This document shows, in pieces, positions 47,895-62,122 of a stretch of DNA of 64,000 nucleotides. The stretch covers positions 868,001-932,000 of the forward strand of contig JAJHTX010000010.1 of NCBI GenBank assembly GCA_032164295.1. Direction: 5' to 3'. Position 1 is the first letter of the stretch; every line of letters begins with the position of its first letter. The translations under genes and the position numbers were made by a program. The notes under the pieces were generated by a model. It was not told the origin of the DNA and searched no databases. It worked only from the letters and a program-made list of their open reading frames with translations. The stretch comes from Inonotus obliquus. Taxonomy: Eukaryota; Basidiomycota; Agaricomycetes; Hymenochaetales; Hymenochaetaceae.

Positions 47895-48726
47895 TGGTGA
47901 TTGGCACGGCCTATCAAAATTTTGTGCTTTCCCACGGTCTCGCTTAGCTTTGCCAGTGATCGACGCGTCGATTTCAGTGTCGCACTTTTGGTTTTCACCT
48001 TTGTCCTCTTGAAATAATTTACACAATTGAAGGATTGATTTAGATTCAATACAGGGATATGTTTTTGAGGTCATTGAACACAATGGACAGTAAATAGAAG
48101 CAAAATAACAAATATTGAGCGAATTATGGCCAATTTTAGACATTTTCTCGAGAACTAGGCAACTTCTCCAATTTTTTTTCTGGACAAAATGAAGAAAATC
48201 ACTTGAAAGTACTGCAAATGCACTGAAACAAGTCAACTTTTTCGAATTCAGAGAGGAAAGAAGCATACATTTAGTGTGCATAAACATCACATGCCATTTT
48301 CCTTTTATTTGAGTGAGTCAGAGCTTCCATTATTACACAAAACTATGTCTTAGCATCACAACATTATCCATGAATGATAATGAGCAGAGTTCTGTGCTGA
48401 TATCAATGAAGACAAAGCAGCCTCCGAATCGAATGTATGCGGTCACGTGATTCAGCAGTCCCACATGAGAATGCTTTATCGACACAAAATATGCCTCAAA
48501 TCAGGAAAAATTGCTTATTTAAGGTATGGTGAGATGATATTCAATTGCTGACAGTCAGTAAAATCATTGAGAGGAAGTTTAACGGGTCTGGTAAAAATTG
48601 ATGTTGAATTGCTGTGTCGAGAGAGTGAGACACAAAGATCGACGCAACTTACTATATTTGGGCACATATTAAAACTCCGCTCGGGAAAAGTCGTCACACG
48701 GATCACATAGGCCGTGCCAGGTACCA
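47895..48726. mobile_element. 832-bp MITE, copy B (7-bp target duplication)
   Basis: The termini are TGGTGATTGGCACGGCCTAT at the left, and TGGTACCTGGCACGGCCTAT for the right end read inverted. The exact 7-bp target duplication GTATGTA is at 47888-47894 and 48727-48733. Length equals copy A at 41382-42213. The interior is non-coding and A/T-rich. It is inserted in the endonuclease part of the retrotransposon. Confidence 0.85.
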
Positions 48727-48745
48727 GTATGTAAACGCCGGGTGA

Positions 48746-51700
48746 TTATATCACGTGGAATCGAAAGTCTCGACAGAAGTACCCTCAAAAAGGCAAGACG
48801 ACGATCATGCTATTGTCCTCGCCCGAAAAGGGCGCCTCTGCATTCTACGAAACGTGCGCTATGCTGAGCAACGTACTTATACTCCCGTCAACGAAGGGTG
48901 CCGATACGATATCCTTCTCATACCCCTCCACGACCCCCACTGTCCTCGCTCGATACCATGCGCTTTCTCCTTGCATGGTTGAAATGACCAGTGAATAGGA
49001 AGGGTCACTCGGAGGTTTTAAAGATGGCGGTGGTGCAGAGTTTAAAGGGATTTCTTTGATGTCTGCTGCAAATGGTGGTGCCCTTCTCCCTATAGATTGG
49101 TTACTGGACTCTTGGATCGGCATCGGTCTTAGAAGCCCTCGCGCGGTTTTCGTAGGGTGGCACGAACGTTGATTTTCTGAGATGCATCACATCAGCGCAT
49201 ATTCTTACGAGTCTAGACAAATACTGCGTAAGTGCCTAGAAAAATCCTCTCTCAATGACATCTCACTAACATCTCCTGGTTGCCCAATGAACGTGACTAG
49301 CGCTGGCCGAGTTTCTTACACTCGTTTCAGTCGACCTTCGTCATTTTTGGCGGTCTTTTTAGAAGCCTCAGTTAGTGGGAGAGCGATAAGGGTCGACTCC
49401 ACCCTCATTCTCGAATCTCATCCTGGGGCTGTACCCGTTTTCTAGATGGGCTGGGACTGATACAATTTGGGTTGAACGGAAGCTCCTAGTCGGGAACTTA
49501 TTCGAGTGCAGTTCGCATGCATGGAATCAGTGGTCACACTGCAGGGATAAAGGGGTTTGGAAATTCGCCTTCGCCTTCGACTTCCGTACATCAACGTTGG
49601 GAAGGTCAACTGATGGATGTCGTGATGTGGTAGATGGTGATTGAGTCGCATTGGCCGTGGTCGTTGTTCCGTTATCAAATATCGAAAATCGAATTCCGAG
49701 GATAACGGTCCGCGGAGAAGGCCGTCCCGTCGCGCGTGCAATTGCATACAAGCGGAATACTTGACAGTCTTGTTTCCCTATTTCAAGTTGGAAGGATGTC
49801 CTCCGTTTCTCCTTTCTCGTCGACCTTGTCACATGGAGATATCACGATGACCTTCGCGAAACTTCTTGTTCAGTCAGCCCCTCCTCCGCAATACGATAAT
49901 TTCATATGAAGATAACTCGCTAGTCTGAATCTCCTGGGTGAGTCTATGGTCTACCGTTTACTGGTTAGCGGTTGAAAGGATTCTAGGACTAAAGGTCGAC
50001 GATGTCCCTGGAACTACTTTCAAAATCAATTAAATTCGAATTCGAATTTATAGGGTCGAATAGGTCATCGAATGGATGGACTTTCTTCGTGTGCCTTGGG
50101 CCAAGCACAGTGGATTTAATCCTCATCAAGTCAATCTCCTCGAGACCAAATCGAGCGTTCGTTTGTTCGTCTCGGTACAGCGAATAGTGCATTGCAGAAG
50201 TTAAAGCGTATTACCACCAACGTTCAGCCTCATGCGTACGTGGGGGAAGTGCGGCGTTGTGTAGCAGCGGTCCGTCGTTCTCAATCTTTATTTTTGGAAG
50301 TAGAGAAGTTACGCCAAAGTGCAAGGTTTAAATTGGCATGGGAGTATTGTTGGTGTGGTGTAGCTTCTTGTTGCTTCTCGGCCGTCGCTTGCTGGCTAAG
50401 GCTAGGGGGAGATCTGGTTTCTTCCCTTTGGCCCTTTGGCCTCACAGCCGCAAGATAACGAGATTACGATCTGGCCTGGACGGGGATTTCCCTCTCCTTC
50501 ACCGCTCGACCTCAGAGCTTTGATCCTTCCAAATTAGGACACGCGTATACGCTTATTACGCCACCATGTTCTCTTGTCCACCAGTCGAGTTCGAATCGCT
50601 GGCCTTTCGCGTGGGAAGGACGCGTTGTATTCTGCTCGTTGCTCGTGATAAAATCCTTTCCACGCTCGAAGGTTTGAGTTTACAGGAGATTGAGGAGGAT
50701 GAAGGTTTGAGGATTTACGGGAGAGTCTCTTGACGATTATGCTGTGCCGCCGTCGTCGCGTCGTCATCAACAACCGTATGTCGATTAGATCTAACGGTAA
50801 TATTGCTCAAGATAAATGAAGATTCTCGTCGGGACTTGTCAGGAGAATGGGTCCCGGATTCATTTTCTGATGGGCTCATGTAGGCGCAGGAACTAAACCT
50901 TGGAGGAATGGGGGTTTGTTGCTGTCAAGCGCAAACAAGTGGTCGACCCCAAGTCAAGCACAAGCACTACTACTAATGTCATTCGCATCATCATGATGTA
51001 TTGCGATGTGAAGTTTTTTCAAAAACAGAGAATCTGATTGATTCGATGAACGGACGGAGGGTGCTTGGGGCTTCGGTGCTTTCGGTGACAAACTGACTAT
51101 TTGGCCTGCGGCGATGTCGTTCCAACCTTATGATTATTTTCTGCGGTGGTGTCGCTCTTTTGCTCTTTTACGATCCGAATGGAGTTTGTGGCGGCGCCGT
51201 GTGTCGTTGTGCCGTTGAGAGGCGCGGTGGGCCCGAACGTGACACGCTATCATCAACACTATTCGACAGCACGTCATTTGCTATCGGGATCCAAGATGAA
51301 GTGAAACCAATTCTATAGTAAGTACACCTCTCTACTGATAGTCTTTGAACGTTCTAAAACGAGTTGTACTTTAGTCCCTTATTGGAACTGGTAGTTAACG
51401 AAAGTGATAGCGGAACTCAGTAATCACTCGGTATCACTCGGTATTTATCCCAGGAACCGCCCCAAACACCCCGTCAATCATCAATCCCTCACCTTCGGTC
51501 CTCAAATCCTCTTCTTGGATGAAAGGGAACACTCATCGGGATTTGCCGTGTTCAAAGTCTTCAAAGACACGTCCAAATTTGGAAGAGAAGGTACGTCCTA
51601 AAAAGGAAATCGTTGAAAAAAACGATATGTCGCTTGTCAGCCCCCTTCGAATCGTGTCGATATTGGTGAGTGGATGGTATATAGCATGGGGCGAAGTTCT

Positions 51701-51825
51701 GGATCTGGGCTGTTCCTCATCCCTCATCCCTCGACACCTCGACCTCGACTTCGCTTGAAAGTCTCAGCATTGCTGTGCCCTGCCTAATCACTTTGTCCTA
51801 CGCATCTTTTCCAAAACCTGTCGAT
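48746..51825. other. Three kilobases without a confidently recognised gene
   Basis: Several open frames look partly protein-like but I can name none. Examples are 48845-49147 minus (…LRPMPIQESSNQ… then SAWYRARTVGVVEGYEK), 49527-49832 minus (SFQLEIGKQDCQVFRLY), 50192-50458 plus (VRRSQSLFLEVEKLRQ) and 50564-50731 plus (55 aa, starts MFSCPPVEFESLAF). They do not assemble into one splice-consistent model by eye. The region may hold one or two lineage-specific or decayed genes. Confidence 0.35.
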
Positions 51826-52188
51826 ATGCGCGCTGTTTCGATCGTTACTATCTTCTCAGTCATTTGTGCTGGTGAGTACTCGCTATTGGTATCTTAGGGG
51901 TCAATATTGACGACTTGATTTTAGTTCTTGCAGCTCCTGTCCCAGACGCTCAACCTGCTGCACTTGCAAACACTGTTCGTATAACTTTTCTGTGTCCATA
52001 TAATTGGTTGGTAACTGATGGCCGGTGCTTTGTATCTACAGTTCCCAGAGGCAGCACCTTTACTTGTTCGTGAAGCGATAGCAGATCCTGAACCCATTGC
52101 GGAGCCGGTAGAAGGACGTGGCTGTAATAAGGCTTGTTTACGTCTACGGGAAGCTGTCCCTGAACCAGTACCAGAACCGGAGAACTAG
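51826..52188 (+). CDS. Small secreted protein, 80 aa, acidic proline-rich
   Basis: Three exons (51826-51871, 51925-51974, 52042-52188) with donors GTGAGT and GTTCGT; phases close to 80 codons plus TAG. It starts MRAVSIVTIFSVICAVLAAP, a clear signal peptide with an Ala-Ala-Pro cleavage region. The mature part is acidic. It has two related segments, VREAIADPEPIAEP and LREAVPEPVPEPEN, around a short two-cysteine motif (GCNKAC). The X-Ala/X-Pro dipeptides recall spacers trimmed by dipeptidyl aminopeptidases in fungal precursors, but no Kex2 KR site is visible. Function unknown; effector-like or peptide-precursor roles are speculation. Confidence 0.7.
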
Positions 52189-53675
52189 GAAGCTGGAGAG
52201 TTGCAGGAATGGAGGCGGGATGGTTAGGCATTCCTGATACGGCGGCCGAATTGGAAGCGTCACGACACGATTCGTCAACATAGAGTCAGACGTCATCCCG
52301 CCCTCGCCTTCGTCTTCGTTTTCCTTCAGTTCTCGTTCCCGCTGCGCTACATACACCTTCTCTATCTTCCGCCTCCGAAAGCCCCTCTCAATACACCCGG
52401 ACATAAAATCATTAGACGTGGAGACCTCGATCGCGCCGCGCTCTTCCGTCATTCGTCATCCATTTGTTATACTCCTATCAACCACGGCTCTCTCTTTGCG
52501 CGTATCTATTGGTTCGCGTTCATTACGGTCACTTTTTTCTCGATGATATAACCCGCTCCTTACCCGGCCTCGAATATCTCTTTGATCGCTGTCTTGTGCT
52601 TTCCACCTTCGACTGCCTTTATCTTATACTCTTGTTGTTGTGACGCCTACTACTTACTGTTGCATGGTCACTTAAGTAGCTGTCAATACTTTCTCTACGT
52701 ACATACGGTCGTTGTAGTTTGCGGTGTAAACCGACTTTCTCATCTTGCACCTCCCTCTCCCTCCCTCCTTCTATCTAGATTGGATCTGCATTATCTTGAC
52801 TGGACTCATTACAGGATAAATTATGTCTTTGTGTGTATTAGTATCTTTTGTTGTTGTCGGCATTCGTAAACAAGCATCGCAGTTTTCTTGCATTAGCAAC
52901 GATAGTTGGAATAGAAAAGGAGATTTCAATTGTGTGTATTGTAGTTTGGTGCTACGGGTTCTTTTGACCTCTCCTTTATAACCGATATGAAATTCCTTCC
53001 GTTTGTGCAAGCCTTTTCACCTCGATTCGTATGCCTGACGACCATAATTAAATCAGGTTGTGCGCATCACGTGTCCTTCCTATTATTTCATGAATGAAAA
53101 GTTTGACCAAAAGCACTGCAGAGAATGGAGACACGCGTATGTATAGGTCATGACTTTCGCGCCCATAACTCACCGCCTCACCGCCTCACCGCCTCACCTC
53201 TTACTACCATCAATATTCGACATTTGCCATACCGACAACTCGCAGTTTGTAACATTGCACATTGTCACATTCGCAATCAGTGCATACGCATACGCATATT
53301 CATCCGAAATTATCAACATCAGTACTCGACGATTTGTCGCATTCGCGGTCGTTCCGTTTGGTGTTTGAGTCATCAAGTCTGACTCTGGCTTATTACGTCC
53401 AACTCCGACTCCGACTCCTGCACCCGATCGTGCGTGAGTACACGCGCCTCCGAGAATCGGACAACTCAATCTGTTTTCCTTCTTCGTCATATCGGTTGGT
53501 CTGAACGTTTGAGCTTGAATCATCCTGTGTTGTAGCCGATGGGAAATGCTGGTTACTTTCGATTATTGTAACACTTGTACCATTACCAGTACCTATACGA
53601 GCACAAGCACCCAGACACACGAGCACGAACGCTAGCAATTGAATTCAGAACTAGGAAGAGCCTTTCAATCTCACG
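52189..53675. other. Intergenic; no gene recognised
   Basis: Open frames on both strands (52144-52452 minus, 52582-52869 plus, 53125-53523) are low-complexity or motif-free. Positions 53170-53205 hold a short CACCGCCT repeat. The last part may contain an unrecognised first exon of the hydrolase that follows. Confidence 0.35.
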
Positions 53676-56600
53676 ATGAAGAATGCATTAACCCGACATA
53701 TTAGCCTGAGAGCTGGACCTTGGTTCTTGGAGACGCTCGTTAAACATTACTTCGAAAGGTTGTTTAATGATAGGAAGTTTGATGTGGACGCGTCGGGGAT
53801 GGATGAGAGTGGGAAGTTGAGGAGAGATGAGTTGCTTTACGATGAGGTTTTTCATATCGTTAAGGTATGTTCTCTAGTATTCTGGTGCGTGTTATTTGTG
53901 AGGCTGAAGGTTTCGTAGTCGTTCCTAGAGGTGTCCACCCAGTACGTGCATGCAAGTTAGTGGTTGTGCCACGCGTTAACGTTAAGCAGACATACAATAG
54001 AAGAACTACAGCAGTTCTCTAATACACGGACACCAAGCTCTCCATGGATGTACGTCATGCGCGTGCGCGTCCCGATGTCATGTTGCGACGATGCCGCTCG
54101 GTATCTCATCGATGTCCTTGGTGGCGAAGACAAGACTCGTCAACTCGTCGGCGGTACAAAGTGGTGGCAAGTACGTGGGGTCAGAGGGTTAGTTTCCTTT
54201 CTGTCCTTTCATAATCTTTGTTATATGATTGATGAGAACGATACGTGAGCAGAATTGACGCGCAATGGATTGTGGCGAGAAAAGATTATCAGCGTGTAAA
54301 GAAACAACAAAAGCAACAGCAGCAACAGGCTGAACAATACCGACGAGATAATAATGATGAAGAGGTCATGTACGATCCTGAGATGGATGACCTTCGATGT
54401 ATATTATATTTCCATGGCGGTGTGTCATCTCACCTTCCTTGCTCTAGCTCATATTCTAAACGTGGCGTATAGGCGGATATTATTTTGGAAGTGTAGACCA
54501 GGAAAGGTGTGTAGTTTATTCTTTACTTTAGTGGAATATTGGACGTACTAGGTATTGATATGTTCATTAGATTTTTTATTCAGCGTTTTGCCCGAAAGTC
54601 CGGATGCCGCCTTCTTGCTATAAGTTATCGTCTTGCTCCTCAGTACCCGTTTCCTTGTGCTATTCAAGATGCTCTAGCTGCATGTGAGTACAAGTCACTG
54701 TCCGTCTACACCATGCGCTTAGTTTCGCCTCAGATTTATATTTGATACGACCACCTCCCGATGCACCCCATTCACCTGTTAATCCTGCACAGATAGTTGT
54801 ATCTGGGGATTCCGCTGGTGGTGGTCTCACTTTCGCACTACTACAAATCCTTCGTGACTCCGGTCTACCTCTTCCTGCTGGAGCTATTCCTATCTCGCCT
54901 TGGTGTGACCTCACACATTCCTTTCCTAGTATTCATCTCAACACCGAAACTGACGTGATACCGAAGTATGGTTTGTCGATTTACAAACCATCTGTTTTAT
55001 GGCCGCCCCCATCGGATGATCTGACAGACGAAGTACAGGCTGGAATACGATCGAAGATTAAACAGATTGCGAGGCAGTATCGGAGGGAGACGAGGGATGC
55101 GGAGAAGGCGGTGATAAAAGAAGAACCTACGAGGCATTCGAGGTTCTGGAGACGAGCGTTTTCTCTTGGCGCAAATTGCGATAAATACAGGATTGGGCAG
55201 AATGTTTCGAGGGGTAGTACATCTCGAAATGCCTCTAGAGAAACTCTTGCGGACGATGCGAGGACGGGAGATGTTCGTGCTGCTGCCGTGCGGAGATCAT
55301 TATCCCGAGAAGAGGAGAGATTGTATACGGGACCGGCGGGACCGTTACCGACTGTTGATGATACGCTGAGTCAAACGCTCAGAGTGAGAACAGAAGCGGG
55401 TGAGATGTTGGAAGTACATGATCAAGTGCACATGTACGCCCCGAATAACTTACTTGTTCACCCGCTTGTGAGTCCCGCGATGTCTTACCTTGGTGGGTTG
55501 CCTCCGATCTTGGTGATTGTGAGTGATGGGGAAGTGCTTAGGGATGAGATTATCTACACGTCAGTTTCTTTTTATACACTTCGCTTACACAGTTGGGGAT
55601 CGACGATATCTTTGTAGGGCTCATAAAGCTGCTCATCCTGAGCGGTATCCCGTAAAGCCGGAAGCAAGGAAATTGTACCCGAAGCTCGAGGGCATCGAGG
55701 AACGATTTGGACCTACAAAAGTCCATCTTCAGGTTTACGACCGTTAGTCCTTCCTCACCTCTTTCCAAGTCTTGCAATGCTAATTCGCTTTCGCCATATT
55801 TCAGACGCAGCTCATACCTTCCCTGTTCTCTTCTTCGTTTGCAACTCCGCCAAGTTTTGCTTCCGCGCGATTGCAACTTTTGGCAAATACGTCCTCGGAA
55901 CGCTCCCAACGTCACCATCACCATCCTCGAATAACGTTAATGGTTCCAGTAATGATGCGCATGCACCTACTACGAGTCGGAAGAGTTTCCTACTTGGAAG
56001 GTCTCCTTCGCTCAATGTTTCTGTGTCAAAACGTTTGTCAAGGATGGGAAGCCTTAGGGGGCGAACTTCGTTTCACCAGGAATTAACCGAACGGATGCAA
56101 TCACAATCGCAACCACAACCAAATGGGCAGATACTAGAGAATAGTGCGCGGGTGGTGGAAAGTCCTGGGCGACTGAGCGCTGCTAGCAGCAGATCTTCAA
56201 CGTCGGAGAGGATGGACTCGAGCGCTCCTGCGGAAGGCGCGAGACTCGCTGGTGACGGTAGTATCTATATCAAGCTACCAGATGGCGCTCAATCGCCCTT
56301 CATCGACAATATGATTCGTGAACGTATTTCGACAGGAGGAGAAATTCGTACACTCGAACCAGAATCCGATTTATCCGCGTGCAATATGCCATTGGATCGT
56401 ATCGGTGTAGCTGGCGAGCTCGTTTTGCGTAGATACATTGAAGGGAGAACGAAATGGGACGAACGCTTCGCAAAGACGAAAGAACATATTCGGAAACAAC
56501 GAGCGCATAGCTTGAAGCTTGCGAATAATGATGCTACGCAGATTATTCCTCAACTTCAGAGGCACTTCTATTTGAGTGCTGATGGGAACGAAGGAAAAGG

Positions 56601-57024
56601 GGAAGATGGAGGTAATGCGGAGGGGACTGGCGGGGTAAATATTAAGGAGGTCTTACGGCCATCTGCGGCGAGTTGGGCGTGGGCGTGGGCACTCGACGGT
56701 GACGAACGACCTCCACCTAGCAGTATCGTCGCTCGCCGGGACACTGAAGAGGCGCGCCGACTGAGCAGAATTGCAGACTTACCGGCCGACACGCACGATC
56801 ACCGCGTCAGCGGGAACAACTTATGGTCGTACCTCGTCAACCGCCTAAGTCTAGAGAAAACTGAAGCAAAAGTGGAGCAAAACACTGTTGAGAAAGACCC
56901 GAAAGGAGTCGGAAAAGATGTTTCATTTTCTTCTCTCGGTCGAACGAAAGAGGCGGAGGCGGAGGCGGAAGGTGGTAGAGATATGTTGAAGGAGCAAAGA
57001 CGAAGATCGCGTTGGCCGAGATAG
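53676..57024 (+). CDS. Alpha/beta hydrolase, hormone-sensitive-lipase type
   Basis: Multi-exon esterase/lipase. Visible in order: N-terminal ISLRAGPWFLETL; a Q-rich insert (KKQQKQQQQQ, about 54297-54335); the oxyanion-hole strand CILYFHGG spliced to GGYYFGSVDQER; CRLLAISYRLAPQYPFP; the nucleophile elbow VVSGDSAGGGLTF (about 54796-54834); and PISPWCDLTHSFPS. Later come the acid SDGEVLRDE and the likely catalytic His in YDHAAHTFPVLF, so the whole triad is present. The C-terminal third (about 55930-57024) is a long Ser/Arg- and acid-rich extension not needed for the fold. The ATG at 53676 is the first in frame, but an upstream exon is likely because an acceptor-like CTAG lies at about 53651-53654. 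Substrate unknown. Confidence 0.8.
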
Positions 57025-59625
<2,601 letters not shown>

Positions 59626-60163
59626 GTGGCTTGACTTTCAAGAGCACGTCCATGTCTCTTTTACTTTGTTCTTGCTTACCCCACCTCCACACACACCTTC
59701 CCCTCTGCACTTCACACCTCATAGATGCTCAAAAGTACTTCCACCCATGCATTAACCTATAGTACACTATTACATAGTTGCCTTTCCTTTAGTCCCCCAT
59801 CCCTTTCGAAATTTCTCGGGACGTGGCTCCGTCCCCACACAAGTTCGTGTTTTGTAGACTCTTTCGACTCTGATGTTTGAACGCCCCACTCAGATCTGAT
59901 TCTTACTTACGAATATGTTTTTCTTTCTTTCTTTTTCCCTTTGCTCTGCAATGTACTCGGAAATGAAAAGCAAATTCTCCTTCTTTGATGTGATTGCTGT
60001 CGTGAACTGCGAGCGTGAGTGATACTTCATATAAAGTGGTAGGAAGTGTTGGTGATGTCAAATGCTTGTTCAAGAAGAAAATATATTTTGGACATTTGCA
60101 CAGCAGGACAGCACGTTGGACAACACGGTTTTTAAAAAGACCAAGAGATTCAACCGGCGTGCT
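59626..60163. other. Intergenic between two convergent genes
   Basis: Shared 3' region of SSC1 and the APH-fold kinase gene. It includes pyrimidine tracts at about 59925-59940. No gene recognised. Confidence 0.45.
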
Positions 60164-61857
60164 CTACAATTTACTCTTCCCAGACCCAGACTCAAAACCA
60201 ACTTCCTTCACACTACCCGCACCACCACCATATTCAACACCAACATCGACACCAGAAGAAACATCAATCCCCTCCCTCTCCAACACCTTCCTCGCCAACT
60301 GTCCAAACAACGGAAAAAGTTGAACATGAATACTAGCTTTCTCTGAGCTTGCTTGTCGAAGAGCGTATCGAGCTGCTATTCCTTGCGAAATTATTGATAA
60401 CTGTCATTCGATTCGGGAACAAGGAGTTTGTTATTGTTAGGTGGTGATATTCGAGAGATTTAGAGGAAGATAACGAACATAAAAGGAAGAAGTAGTGTAC
60501 ATACCCGGAACAACATCCAACTCCGAGCGAATACCATTTCGGTTATAGGATAAGGTTGTTTTGTGAGCTTGCAGTATTCTTGTTCGAGTTCTTGTATTGA
60601 GATAGGTTGTTCGGTTGTACCGAAGTCGATTAAGGAGTGGGAGCCTGAACCGTCGCTTGGGACGTCCCGTGGGTCAACGGACCATGGCATAAGGAGGTTC
60701 GCCAAGTCCGCAAGCTTACAGAATTGAAACAAAAAAGTATCAGCTATCCCTTAAACAAAGAGAGGGAGAGAAAGAGAGAGAGAGAAGAGCAAAACGCACA
60801 GGACTCCCAAGCGTACTCAACTCCCAATCCAGAATCCCAATAACCCTATTCTCCGTCGGATGAAAAACTAAATTATCCAACTTATAATCCCCATGAACGA
60901 TACGTAACCCCGTTTTATTCTCATCCGGTAAATGTTTGCTAAACCATTGGATCATCCCATCGAACATGGGGATTTTACCCGTTGGTTTATTGGTTTCGAT
61001 GTCGACAGCTTGAGCCTGGGCTAAGGAAACGCGGGAGAGGGATTTGATTTGACGTGGGAAGTAGGGTGTGGTCGGTCCGAAGGTTGAGAGACCGATGGAG
61101 GAAGGATCGAGGATGGAGAGGGAGGCTAGAGCTCGAATAGCGGCTAGCCAGCTGGATGCCCGTTGCGACAGCGTTAGCGAATCCATTCATGGAGATTGAG
61201 TGTAAACATATCACACCATTCTCGCCGGTCTTTCGGTGAAATTTCTGACATCCGTATATCAGTGAATATACGGCCGTCAAGGAACTCCATGATATAGAAC
61301 GGAGTTCCTATTACATTGTCATCTGAGCAAAGTACAATTGGCTCGGGTACAGGAACACGGTCTTCGGGTCGCGTAGTTGCTTGCTGGTTGTGTAGGTGCA
61401 GAGCTCTAAGGACGGTATATTCGCGTTCTATCTGGTGAGCCGTTTTGCTGAGAAGCTTCCCTGCTGGCTTTTTCCGTAGAACGAAGCGTGCGCTTCTGCG
61501 ATGGATTGTGAGAATTGATTGAACGAGGAATTTCATTTTGACCTCACTTTGAGTCTGTTAGAAAGTAGGTTGGATTTGACTTGCGGTTCGTTCAAAGCGT
61601 TCAAAGCGTTCAAAGCGTCAATTCAGCACGATGCTACGGGTACGAATGCACGAACCTGGCCGAACTGGAATAACATCAGGACCATTCGCGCGAGGACCGT
61701 TAAGAAAATCAAATGGCACCTTAAACTGCTTTACAGTCACTGGCGTCCTAACAACCTTGACATGCTTTTCCAAGTACGTATTGAGTCGCACTACGTCGAT
61801 ATTAGCTCGAACTTCTCCATACTCTCCTCCGATTTTCGCGTCGTTTGAACCGCTCAT
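60164..61857 (-). CDS. APH-fold phosphotransferase, ACAD10/11 N-terminal type
   Basis: Multi-exon gene. It starts MSGSNDAKIGG at 61857; next come YLEKHVKVVRTPVTVKQFK, the tiny exon FGQ and SNPTYFLTDSK. Then come SARFVLRKKPAGKLLSKTAH, EREYTVLRALH and TPFYIMEFLDGRIF. The catalytic loop is IVHGDYKLDNLVFHP and the metal-binding ILDWELSTLG follows. The last exons carry YPITEMVFARSWMLFR and end GKSKL. This is the aminoglycoside-phosphotransferase-like kinase domain that in animals is fused to acyl-CoA dehydrogenases ACAD10/11, where it acts in hydroxy-fatty-acid breakdown. Here it stands alone, as in many fungi. Catalytic residues are kept. A partial copy lies at the window's right edge. Confidence 0.82.
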
Positions 61858-62122
61858 GGATTGAGATGAGGGAGTATGTGGTAGGAGGCCAAGCACGAGT
61901 TTGAGTGATCGACAGTCCGGTTCTCGCAATTACCGAGCGAGGTCACGTTACTCAGACACAAAATTCGATCGGAGCTCGAATTATTTTCCAAGTTTCCAAT
62001 CCAAGTTCTAGTACATTTTTGATCCCATTCGAAATCTAAACGCGCTATTAAGCTATATGGATGCCGATAAGGACCTAGATCTATCTTAGCAAATGCTCTA
62101 CACAAGAACTCGATATTATCCG
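61858..62122. other. Intergenic; promoter side of the APH-fold gene
   Basis: No gene recognised. An open frame starting MATVLTDNIEF (62138, minus) overlaps the end of the kinase-like gene and runs into this region; it has no recognised motif and is not supported. Confidence 0.35.

Noticed and set aside
47895..48049. N-terminal part of the minus-strand frame 47432-48049
   Set aside because: It starts inside the 832-bp MITE and joins the retrotransposon frame only by chance at the insertion point.
49182..50773. Possible minus-strand gene assembled from several protein-like open frames
   Set aside because: I could not find a phase-consistent set of splice sites linking them, nor a recognisable domain. 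It is recorded only as an unresolved region.
53125..53523. Overlapping open frames on both strands with Thr/His-rich or Ser-rich products
   Set aside because: Their composition follows a short CACCGCCT-type repeat and local bias. There are no motifs and no splice context.
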